18,756 nucleotides of DNA from Candidatus Segatella caccae (lineage in GTDB: Bacteria > Bacteroidota > Bacteroidia > Bacteroidales > Bacteroidaceae). The stretch covers positions 1 to 18,756 of the forward strand of contig USOQ01000054.1 of the NCBI GenBank assembly GCA_900556395.1. The letters are read 5' to 3'. Of this stretch, positions 5,507-11,779 are shown in pieces. Under the pieces are notes generated by a model, which saw nothing but the letters and a program-made list of their open reading frames with translations, was not told the DNA's origin and made no database searches. How positions within the stretch are numbered: the stretch's first letter is position 1; each line of letters starts with the position of its first letter. A program made the translations under genes and the position numbers.

Positions 5507-7078
5507 TTACTTCGTCTCTTGTTCTTCCTGCATGTCGAGATATTGATTATCTTTGTCGTAGAACTCGTATTGAAGGAAAGCCAATTTCTGTGAAGGAATG
5601 ACTTTGATTCCGAATCCATACTTTAATTGCCACTTCAGTCGCAAGGAGAAAAGTCCCTTGTTGATAAAGGCAGCAACATAAGGGTTGACATACAGCGTAA
5701 ACTTCTTGACGCCAATCTTGTTGACCAGTCGGTCGATTTTTCTTTCCAGTTGGTCGGTAAAGAGAATGCTCGACTTCACCTTGCCTGTACCGAAGCAGGT
5801 AGGACAGGTTTCTTCGACATTCACATCCATGGCAGGACGCACACGCTGACGCGTTATCTGCATGAGCCCAAACTTGCTCAGTGGCAGGATGTTGTGCTTA
5901 GCACGATCCTTTTGCATGTTTTTACACATACGCTCATAGAGCAGTTGGCGGTCTTCTGCCAAGTTCATGTCGATGAAATCGACAACAATAATACCTCCCA
6001 TGTCTCGCAACCTCAACTGTCGCGCCAATTCATCAGCAGCGCCTAAGTTTACGTTCAGGGCATTGGCTTCCTGACCCTTTTCGCGAGTGCGGTTTCCGCT
6101 GTTGACATCTACCACGTGCAAAGCCTCGGTGTGTTCAATAATAAGATAAGCACCATGCTTATAGTTAACCACACGACCAAAAGCCGATTTGATTTGCTTA
6201 GTAATGTTGAAGTTGTCGAAGATAGGCACCTTTCCGCTGTAGAGCTTCACGATATTGGCCTTTTCGGGGGCTATCAGTGAAATGTAGTGTTTTACCTCCT
6301 TCATCACATCCTCATCGTTGATAAAGATGTTTTCGTAAGAAGGATTAAACAAGTCGCGAAGCAGGGCTACTGCTCTACCTGTTTCCTCGAAGACGAGCTG
6401 TGGTCTATTTTGAGTCTTCTGTACCTTGGTGATGGCATCCTCCCATCGCTTCACCAAGACTTTCAATTCTGCATCAAGTTCAGCCACCCTCTTTCCTTCA
6501 GCCACTGTGCGAACGATGACGCCGCAGTTTTTGGGCTTAATGCTGTGGATGAGCTGCTTGAGTCGTGTACGCTCTTCACCGCTCTTTATCTTTGACGAAA
6601 CTGAAACTTTATCTCCGAATGGCATAAGTACCAAGAAACGTCCTGCAAATGAGATTTCACCTGTCAGACGTGGACCCTTGGTTGAAATGGGTTCTTTAAC
6701 AATTTGCACCAGTACTTCTTGTCCAGTTTTGAGAACATTTTGGATACTTCCGTCCTTTTCGAGGTCGGGTTGTCTACTGGCTTTAGAGAATGGGAAAAGT
6801 TTCTTTCTGTCGCTCTGTACTTGCTTGAGGTACTTCTGGTAAGAATTAAAATGACTTCCTAAATCAAGATAATGAAGAAAGGCGTCGCGCTCATAACCTA
6901 CATCAACAAAGCACGCGTTAAGACCTGGCATCAGTTTCTTAACCTTAGCAATGTAGATGTTGCCCACAGAGAATGAAGCCTCACGCGGTTCGTTCTGGTA
7001 TTCTACCAGTTGCTTGTCCTCCATGAGTGCTATTGAAATATCCTTCTGCTGGACGTCAATTACAACTTCGCTTGTCAT
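5507..7078 (-). CDS. rng: RNase G/E-family endoribonuclease
   Basis: A single-strand-specific endoribonuclease of about 523 aa, sized like RNase G; the long C-terminal scaffold of E. coli RNase E is absent. From the chosen start the visible features are an S1-type RNA-binding module around residues 25-135 (VGNIYIAKVKKLMPGLNACFV), the RNase H-like catalytic core with HVVDVNSGN (Asp324) and IIVVDFIDM (the second catalytic Asp cluster, 367-370), and the Zn-link CPTC (Cys425, Cys428) needed for oligomerisation. ATG 7078 (MTSEVVIDV) matches the family N-terminus. The frame remains open to 7120 but would then start inside the upstream terminator hairpin. It is the third gene of a minus-strand block with HU and a tiny basic ribosomal-type protein, and has its own probable promoter. 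A role in rRNA 5' maturation and mRNA turnover is expected from the family. Confidence 0.94.
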   Translation of the reverse strand: MTSEVVIDVQQKDISIALMEDKQLVEYQNEPREASFSVGNIYIAKVKKLMPGLNACFVDVGYERDAFLHYLDLGSHFNSYQKYLKQVQSDRKKLFPFSKASRQPDLEKDGSIQNVLKTGQEVLVQIVKEPISTKGPRLTGEISFAGRFLVLMPFGDKVSVSSKIKSGEERTRLKQLIHSIKPKNCGVIVRTVAEGKRVAELDAELKVLVKRWEDAITKVQKTQNRPQLVFEETGRAVALLRDLFNPSYENIFINDEDVMKEVKHYISLIAPEKANIVKLYSGKVPIFDNFNITKQIKSAFGRVVNYKHGAYLIIEHTEALHVVDVNSGNRTREKGQEANALNVNLGAADELARQLRLRDMGGIIVVDFIDMNLAEDRQLLYERMCKNMQKDRAKHNILPLSKFGLMQITRQRVRPAMDVNVEETCPTCFGTGKVKSSILFTDQLERKIDRLVNKIGVKKFTLYVNPYVAAFINKGLFSLRLKWQLKYGFGIKVIPSQKLAFLQYEFYDKDNQYLDMQEEQETK

Positions 7079-7093
7079 AGTCTTCAATTTCTT

Positions 7094-7126
7094 AAAAGGT
7101 AAGTGAATAAAAAAGGGCATGCCAAA
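7094..7126 (-). promoter_or_regulatory. Probable promoter of rng, overlapping the upstream terminator
   Basis: On the minus strand TTTG (7126-7123), a 21-nt spacer and TACCTTTT (7101-7094) approximate the consensus with one mismatch in the last base of the -7 box. The -33 element lies in the loop side of the terminator hairpin of the preceding gene. Confidence 0.45.
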
Positions 7127-7148
7127 CTTTTTTAAGCTGACATGCCCC
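7108..7148 (-). terminator. Intrinsic terminator after the 29-aa basic protein gene
   Basis: On the minus strand GGGCATG pairs with CATGCCC. An inner AGCTT/AAGTT stem closes an AAAA loop, and six Ts follow the right arm directly. It sits about 30 nt past the small gene's stop and before rng, so HU and small-gene transcripts should mostly end here. Confidence 0.75.
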
Positions 7149-7177
7149 CTCAGCCAGAAAAGACTGAGAGCAAGGAT

Positions 7178-7267
7178 TTACTTGCTCTTATGTCTATTCT
7201 TACGTAATCTCTTTTTACGTTTGTGAGTAGCCATCTTGTGGCCCTTCTTTTTCTTTCCGTTTGGCAT
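7178..7267 (-). CDS. 29-residue basic protein, AURKAIP1/COX24 (mS38-like) domain
   Basis: ATG 7267 to TAA 7178 encodes MPNGKKKKGHKMATHKRKKR followed by LRKNRHKSK, with more than half of its residues Lys, Arg or His. The KMxxHKxKKRLRKxR pattern is that of the COX24/AURKAIP1 C-terminal family, whose mitochondrial member mS38 is a small-ribosomal-subunit protein. Short versions of this kind are common in Bacteroidota genomes and are often missed by gene callers. The composition and family suggest binding to rRNA, probably as a ribosomal protein; the bacterial function is inferred. It lies 66 nt downstream of HU with no promoter recognised between, so it probably shares the HU promoter, and it has a clear terminator after it. 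Confidence 0.82.
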   Translation of the reverse strand: MPNGKKKKGHKMATHKRKKRLRKNRHKSK

Positions 7268-7333
7268 GATTTTAAAATTTTAAAATATTGTTATTATATA
7301 ATGTTATATTTCTTTCTTATTAGGATGGTGAGA

Positions 7334-7612
7334 TTAACCCTTCATCTCCTCAACGAAACTTTTAGCTGGCTTAAAGCAAGGCAGGTCGTGAGCTGGTATA
7401 GTAATCGTTGTGTTCTTAGAGATGTTACGTGCGGTCTTTGCAGCTCTGCGCTTGATGTTGAAGCTGCCGAAACCACGAAGGTATACATTCTCTTTCTTCT
7501 TCAGAAGACTATCCTTTACAGCGTCCATAAACGCTTCAACCACAATACCTACTTCTTTTTTTGGCATTCCTGTTGCCAAAGACACCTCATTGACGATATC
7601 TGCTTTTGTCAT
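7334..7612 (-). CDS. HU/IHF-family DNA-binding protein
   Basis: A 92-aa nucleoid-associated protein. The N-terminal helices (MTKADIVNEVSLATGMPKKEV), the RGFGSF turn (46-51) and the DNA-binding arms ending in IPAHDLPCFKPAKSF match the HU/IHF fold. At the arm tip the usual Arg-Asn-Pro is Arg62-Asn63-Ile64, so the DNA-intercalating proline is replaced by isoleucine. Length and fold fit a dimeric HU, and neither HU nor IHF subunit identity can be settled from the sequence alone. A full-consensus promoter lies upstream. It is the first gene of the minus-strand block with the mS38-like peptide and RNase G, and is divergent from the TPM gene. Confidence 0.93.
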   Translation of the reverse strand: MTKADIVNEVSLATGMPKKEVGIVVEAFMDAVKDSLLKKKENVYLRGFGSFNIKRRAAKTARNISKNTTITIPAHDLPCFKPAKSFVEEMKG

Positions 7613-7662
7613 TTTCCTATTGTTTTATCTGTTTTTACGATGTTTATCTTAAATTCGGTGTG

Positions 7663-7693
7663 CAAAGATACAAGTTTTTTGCGATATAACAAA
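7663..7693 (-). promoter_or_regulatory. Promoter of the HU gene
   Basis: On the minus strand TTTTG (ending at 7690), a 19-nt spacer and TATCTTTGCA (box 7670-7663) give a perfect Bacteroidota promoter. The predicted leader is about 45 nt. This is one of the strongest promoter matches in the window, as expected for an abundant nucleoid protein. Confidence 0.85.
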
Positions 7694-7732
7694 ATTGTTA
7701 GCACTTTTTTTCAAAAAATAATGCCCTAAGTA

Positions 7733-7764
7733 TTTGCGTATAAGCTTTTTATTCCGTATTTTTG
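7733..7764 (+). promoter_or_regulatory. Promoter of the TPM-lemA operon
   Basis: TTTG (7733-7736), a 20-nt spacer and TATTTTTG (7757-7764) match the consensus. Its position rules out an upstream in-frame start at 7734 and places the transcription start near 7770, about 12 nt before ATG 7782. Confidence 0.8.
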
Positions 7765-7781
7765 TAGCGAAATTAAGAAAA

Positions 7782-8609
7782 ATGAGAAAACAAAGATATT
7801 ACATATTAGTTATCTGTTTATGGCTTAGCATGTGCTTTTCCTGGGCTTCTCAGGTTTGGAATGCCAAGAATATTCCTGTTCCTTATCTGCAAAATTCCAC
7901 GCAGTACGTATCTGACCCTGAGCATTATATGAGTCGGCAAGCCCTTGATTCTGCCAACTATTATCTGGATAAGCTCAACAAGGAATGTCATGTACAGAAT
8001 CTCTTTGTCATCGTCGGAAACGTTGAGTCTGGCGATGCCTTTCGTGTAGCGCAAGATTTAGGTAATGACTATGGAGTCGGTGACAAGAAGACTCGTCGAG
8101 GTTTGGTGGTGGTGATAGCTGTCAACGATCATAAGTATTTTATAGCCCCAGGTATGGGATTGGAAGGCGAATTGACCGATGTTGACTGCGATGACATCGC
8201 TCGTGCCTGCATTGTTCCCAATATGCGCAATCAACTTCCTTCTGAGGCGGTAGTGGCAACGAGTAAGGCAATATATAATAAGGTAAAGAACGGTAAAACC
8301 GGCATTTCTGACATCGATGATGGTACGATTGGTGAAGATGATTGGTTTTTGGTCGTGATTTTATTGTTGCTATTCTTCGGGATTCCGGTCTATATGCTTA
8401 TCCATTATTTATTAGAGGTTTTTGGAGTTATCAAGCCCGACAAATCTCAAACAGATAAGAAGCAGCGTTCTACGCGTCGTCACGACGATGACATCTTTCC
8501 ACCATTCTTCTTTGGAGGTGGCGGAGGCAGATCCTCGGGAGGCGGTTTTTCTGGAGGTTCCTTTGGTGGAGGTTCCTTTGGTGGCGGTGGCGCAGGAGGA
8601 AGTTGGTAA
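7782..8609 (+). CDS. TPM-domain (YgcG-like) membrane-anchored protein with Gly-rich tail
   Basis: A 275-aa envelope protein. Residues 1-22 form a signal peptide (ILVICLWLSMCFSWA). About 41-170 is the TPM domain (Pfam TPM_phosphatase), including LFVIVGN and the GLVVVIAVNDHKYFIAPG strand pair with Gly/Asp-rich turns. Residues 188-211 form one membrane helix. The tail from 245 is almost only Gly, Ser and Phe, ending GGGGAGGSW, a common ending in this family. Related proteins include E. coli YgcG, plant thylakoid TLP18.3 (acid phosphatase activity reported, role in photosystem II repair) and other bacterial proteins of unknown role. The lemA gene follows 75 nt later with no recognised promoter between; TPM and LemA genes are commonly adjacent. 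The start at 7782 is fixed by the promoter. The biochemical function is unknown. Confidence 0.85.
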   Translation: MRKQRYYILVICLWLSMCFSWASQVWNAKNIPVPYLQNSTQYVSDPEHYMSRQALDSANYYLDKLNKECHVQNLFVIVGNVESGDAFRVAQDLGNDYGVGDKKTRRGLVVVIAVNDHKYFIAPGMGLEGELTDVDCDDIARACIVPNMRNQLPSEAVVATSKAIYNKVKNGKTGISDIDDGTIGEDDWFLVVILLLLFFGIPVYMLIHYLLEVFGVIKPDKSQTDKKQRSTRRHDDDIFPPFFFGGGGGRSSGGGFSGGSFGGGSFGGGGAGGSW

Positions 8610-8684
8610 TGTCTCTCCTAAGACATACCTTTACCAATATAATTATGTAAATTATTTTATCAGAAAATTAATAGAAACGAAATT

Positions 8685-9266
8685 ATGAAGAAAACAGGTT
8701 GGATTATTGTAGCAATCATCGTGGTATTGGTGCTTTGGTTGTTTAGTGGTTATAATGGTATGGTAAGCTCACAAGAGCAGGTCACCACCGAGTTGGCTAA
8801 CGTGCAGACTCAGTATCAGCGCCGTGCCGACATGATGCCACAATTGGCCAAGATTGTCAAGGCCTATGCCAAGCATGAAAAAGAAACCTTTGAACAAGTT
8901 ACAAAAGCTCGTGCTTCTGTAGGACAGGTGAAACTTGATGCCAATCATCTCACAGAAGCCAATTTAAAACAATTCACTGCTGCCCAGGGCGAGTTGGCCA
9001 ATGCTTTCTCTAAGCTCATGCTTGTAGCAGAGAGATATCCAGAGCTTAAAGCCAGTGAGAACTTCAAGTCACTCCAGATTCAGGAGGAAGGTACCGAAAA
9101 CCGCATCAGTGAAGCACGTCGCAAGTATAATGATGCCGTGCAGACTTATAATGTAAAGGTACGTCGTATGCCTAATGCTATCATTGCAAGCCTGTTTGGT
9201 TTTGATACGATGCCTAAGTTTGAGGCTTCAGAAGGTGCAGAGAAAGCCCCCGATTTGGATATTTAA
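8685..9266 (+). CDS. LemA family protein
   Basis: A 193-aa protein with one N-terminal membrane helix (residues 5-22, preceded by MKKTG), the YNGMV turn after it and a long helical body. Family landmarks are QRRADMMPQL (45-54), AERYPELKA (115-123) and the signature EEGTENRISEARRKYN (134-149), followed by a VQTYN segment. LemA proteins have an N-out single helix and a cytoplasmic or envelope-side four-helix bundle. Their function is not established, although they recur beside TPM proteins and HtpX-like proteases. Here the neighbour is TPM upstream; no protease gene is adjacent. Next is pyk, which has its own promoter. A short ATGTCT/AGACAT hairpin sits just after the TPM stop in the intervening gap. 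Confidence 0.92.
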   Translation: MKKTGWIIVAIIVVLVLWLFSGYNGMVSSQEQVTTELANVQTQYQRRADMMPQLAKIVKAYAKHEKETFEQVTKARASVGQVKLDANHLTEANLKQFTAAQGELANAFSKLMLVAERYPELKASENFKSLQIQEEGTENRISEARRKYNDAVQTYNVKVRRMPNAIIASLFGFDTMPKFEASEGAEKAPDLDI

Positions 9267-9301
9267 TCATATGATAGGAGTTCAATAATAATAAAGAAAG
9301 C

Positions 9302-9331
9302 TTTGTATTTCAAAATTTCTTTGTAACTTTG
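9302..9331 (+). promoter_or_regulatory. Promoter of pyk
   Basis: TTTG (9302-9305), an 18-nt spacer and TAACTTTGCA (box 9324-9331). The spacer is slightly short, but both boxes are exact. The predicted start is near 9337, with about 27 nt of leader ending in AAGGTAAAAAAG before ATG 9364. Confidence 0.75.
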
Positions 9332-9363
9332 CAGAGATTTTAGAAATTTAAGGTAAAAAAGAT

Positions 9364-10818
9364 ATGAAACAGACCAAGATTGTAGCATCCATTAGTGATC
9401 GTCGCTGTGACCAAGACTTTATTCGCAAATTGTTTTTTGCCGGCATGAATGTGGTTCGTATGAACACAGCTCACGCCTCAGAAGAGGGAATCCGTACTAT
9501 TGTGAAAAATGTGAGAGCCGTTTCTCCACATATTGGTATTTTGATAGATACAAAGGGCCCAGAGGTGCGTACCACAGGTGTGAAGGAACCTATCCATTAT
9601 AAAACAGGCGACGTAGTGAAGATCTTCGGTCGTCCTGAAATGGATTCCACACACGACATTGTCAACTTGAGTTATCCTAATATTACCGACGACGTGAAGG
9701 TGGGTGACGACCTGCTCTTTGACGATGGTGAACTCGATATGAAGGTTATTGAGAATACAGGTCCCATGCTCGTTGCAGAGGTACAAAACGAGGGAACCTT
9801 AGGTGCTCATAAGAGTGTCAACGTTCCTGGCGAGCATATCGATCTCCCTGCACTGACAGAGAAAGACTGCAAGAACATCCAGTTGGCCATCGACTTGGAT
9901 ATTGACTTCATTGCCCATTCGTTTGTTCGTAATGCTGCCGATGTAAAGGCTGTTCAAGATATCTTGGATGAACATCATAGTGACATCAAAATTATTTCAA
10001 AGATCGAGAACCAGGAGGGTGTCGACAATATCGACGAAATCATTGAGGCTTCTTATGGTATCATGATTGCTCGTGGTGACTTAGGTATTGAGGTGCCTAT
10101 CGAGAAAATACCTGGTATTCAGCGTCGCATCATTACCAAGTGTATCAAGGCTAAGAAACCAGTTATCGTGGCAACACAGATGCTCCATACGATGATTCAT
10201 AATCCACGTCCTACACGTGCCGAGGTAACAGATATTGCCAATGCCATCTTCTATCGCACCGATGCTTTGATGTTGAGTGGTGAGACTGCCAGTGGTAAAT
10301 ATCCTCTCGAGGCAGTTCAGACCATGGCTCGTATCGCTGAGCAAGCTGAGAAAGATAAGTCGCCTATCAACGACATCGACCCTATGGAGTCTGGCAACAT
10401 CGACCAGAAGCTCTTCCTTGCCCATGCTGCTATTGAAGCTACCAAGAAGTTGGGCGTCAAGGGTATTATCACCGATGGAGAAACGGGTCAGACAGCTCGT
10501 GACTTAGCAGCTTTCCGTGGTCCTAACCCTGTCCTTGCCATTTGTTACAAGGAGAAGCTTCAGCGTTGGCTCAATTTGAGTTATGGTGTCATTCCTATCG
10601 TTCAGAAAGACCAGATTTCAACGAAGGCTATGTTTACTGCAGCGGTGAGAATGCTTCGTCAGAAGGGTTATCTGGATGCTGAGGATAAGATTGCTTATCT
10701 GAGTGGTAGCTTTGGTGAAGGTGGTGGAACTACCTTTGTAGAAATCAATAAGGTTAGAAAGATCTTTGACAATAGTTATAGTTTCAATCTTCCTTCTAAC
10801 GGTATTGAGGATAAGTAA
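9364..10818 (+). CDS. pyk: Pyruvate kinase
   Basis: A 484-aa glycolytic enzyme that transfers phosphate from phosphoenolpyruvate to ADP. Signatures run in order: TKIVASISD at the N-terminus, AGMNVVRMNTAHA (26-38), LIDTKGPEVRT (60-70), the B domain, the catalytic Lys in IISKIENQEG, the metal-binding loop IARGDLGIEVP, VATQMLHTMIHNPRPTRAEV and LMLSGETASGKYP, then the C-terminal effector-type domain ending with a GGGTTFVEI loop. Glu67 in GPEVR predicts a K+-dependent enzyme. The usual NFSHG is NTAHA here, so the Ser that helps bind K+ in the rabbit enzyme is Ala36. The gene is monocistronic by its own promoter. No good simple terminator follows; an inverted-repeat arm with eight Ts lies about 10 nt past the stop. 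Confidence 0.97.
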   Translation: MKQTKIVASISDRRCDQDFIRKLFFAGMNVVRMNTAHASEEGIRTIVKNVRAVSPHIGILIDTKGPEVRTTGVKEPIHYKTGDVVKIFGRPEMDSTHDIVNLSYPNITDDVKVGDDLLFDDGELDMKVIENTGPMLVAEVQNEGTLGAHKSVNVPGEHIDLPALTEKDCKNIQLAIDLDIDFIAHSFVRNAADVKAVQDILDEHHSDIKIISKIENQEGVDNIDEIIEASYGIMIARGDLGIEVPIEKIPGIQRRIITKCIKAKKPVIVATQMLHTMIHNPRPTRAEVTDIANAIFYRTDALMLSGETASGKYPLEAVQTMARIAEQAEKDKSPINDIDPMESGNIDQKLFLAHAAIEATKKLGVKGIITDGETGQTARDLAAFRGPNPVLAICYKEKLQRWLNLSYGVIPIVQKDQISTKAMFTAAVRMLRQKGYLDAEDKIAYLSGSFGEGGGTTFVEINKVRKIFDNSYSFNLPSNGIEDK

Positions 10819-10827
10819 AGTACTATA

Positions 10828-10912
10828 CATGCAGAAATACGTCTTTTTTTTAACAAATATTTGACTAAACATTTGTACAATTAAGAAAAATGACGTACTT
10901 TTGCATGCAAAA
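10828..10912. promoter_or_regulatory. Symmetric control region of the export-lipoprotein gene: 16-nt inverted repeat plus 14-bp palindrome
   Basis: CATGCAGAAATACGTC (10828-10843) and GACGTACTTTTGCATG (10892-10907) are inverted copies with 14 of 16 Watson-Crick pairs, one G-T and one mismatch, 48 nt apart. The left arm is followed at once by eight Ts. The right arm contains the -7 box and runs into TTTTGCATGCAAAA (10899-10912), a perfect 14-bp palindrome over the transcription start. Possible roles are an operator pair, DNA looping, or a small invertible segment. Confidence 0.5.
10872..10903 (+). promoter_or_regulatory. Promoter of the polysaccharide-export lipoprotein gene
   Basis: TTTG (10872-10875), a 20-nt spacer and TACTTTTGCA (box 10896-10903) match the consensus. 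The -7 box is embedded in an inverted-repeat arm and overlaps a perfect palindrome. Confidence 0.8.
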
Positions 10913-10935
10913 CCATAAAACAAAAATTGTCGACA

Positions 10936-11721
10936 ATGAAAAAACTTATTAGTGCAGTAGTAGTCGCTTTAGCAATCATGTTGGTGCTTGGTAGTTGTGG
11001 AAGCGCCAAGCAAGTTGCTTATTTTCAAAACATTGACTCGCTTAATTTGAGAGCATCTAAGATGCTCTATGATGCTCGCGTGATGCCTAAGGATCAGTTG
11101 TCTATCATCGTTAAGGCTACCAGTGAGGAAGTAGCGAAACCTTTTAACATGAGTACAGAAGGTATTACTACAACAGGTGCTAATCAGAATTTACAGTATT
11201 ATCTTGTCGACAATGAAGGCAACATCAATTTCCCCGTTGTAGGTAAAATTCATGTTGGTGGTCTTACAGGTCGTGAATGTGAGAGTTTGATACAGTCTAA
11301 GATACGCAGTTATTTTTCTCAGAACGAAGAACCTATGGTTACTGTGCGCATGGCAAGTTTCCGTGTGGTAGTAACAGGTGAAGTAGCTTCTCCTGGTGTC
11401 GTATCTGTTCCCAATGAGAAGATGAGTATCATCGAAGCCTTGGCTCAGAGTGGTGATTTAGGCTTACAAGGTAAGCGTAAGAACATCCTCTTGATACGTG
11501 AAGATGCCAATGGTGAGAAGAGTGCCCATCGTTTGGATATGACTGATGCCAATCTGATCAATTCTCCTTATTTCTATTTGCAGCAGAACGACATTGTTTA
11601 TGTAGAGCCTAATGGTGCCAAGAAAGGTACTGCAGGTTTGAGTAACTCCGTTACCTTCTGGATTGGTCTTACCTCTTCTATATTGTCGTTGGCAGCATTG
11701 ATCGTGAATTTGGCAAAATAG
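10936..11721 (+). CDS. Polysaccharide biosynthesis/export lipoprotein (Wza-type, Poly_export + SLBB domains)
   Basis: A 261-aa outer-membrane lipoprotein. The signal peptide ends in a lipobox LGSC with Cys21 as the lipidated residue. About 49-142 is the Poly_export domain (MPKDQLSIIVKA, then NINFPVVGKIHVGGLT), and 144-225 an SLBB domain (VVTGEVASPGVVSVP, QQNDIVYVEP). Residues 238-259 form a hydrophobic C-terminal helix, which would serve as the outer-membrane-spanning element as in Wza. Such proteins form the channel through which capsule or exopolysaccharide leaves the cell. Usually a Wzc-like co-polymerase kinase follows, but here glmS follows after 58 nt, so this is an orphan copy. The start is ATG 10936; a TTG nine bases upstream is in frame but lacks support. 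Confidence 0.92.
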   Translation: MKKLISAVVVALAIMLVLGSCGSAKQVAYFQNIDSLNLRASKMLYDARVMPKDQLSIIVKATSEEVAKPFNMSTEGITTTGANQNLQYYLVDNEGNINFPVVGKIHVGGLTGRECESLIQSKIRSYFSQNEEPMVTVRMASFRVVVTGEVASPGVVSVPNEKMSIIEALAQSGDLGLQGKRKNILLIREDANGEKSAHRLDMTDANLINSPYFYLQQNDIVYVEPNGAKKGTAGLSNSVTFWIGLTSSILSLAALIVNLAK

Positions 11722-11779
11722 CCAAAACAAACACTTTGACTTTAAATATAAATCAGAAAATAATAGATATAATAAGAAT

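Noticed and set aside
7223..7729. A 168-codon plus-strand open frame across the HU region
   Set aside because: It is antisense to HU and runs through the HU promoter. The translation is low-complexity and hydrophobic with no family signature.
11722..11779. glmS ribozyme in the glmS leader
   Set aside because: The gap is 58 nt, far shorter than the ribozyme, and the element is known mainly from Gram-positive bacteria.
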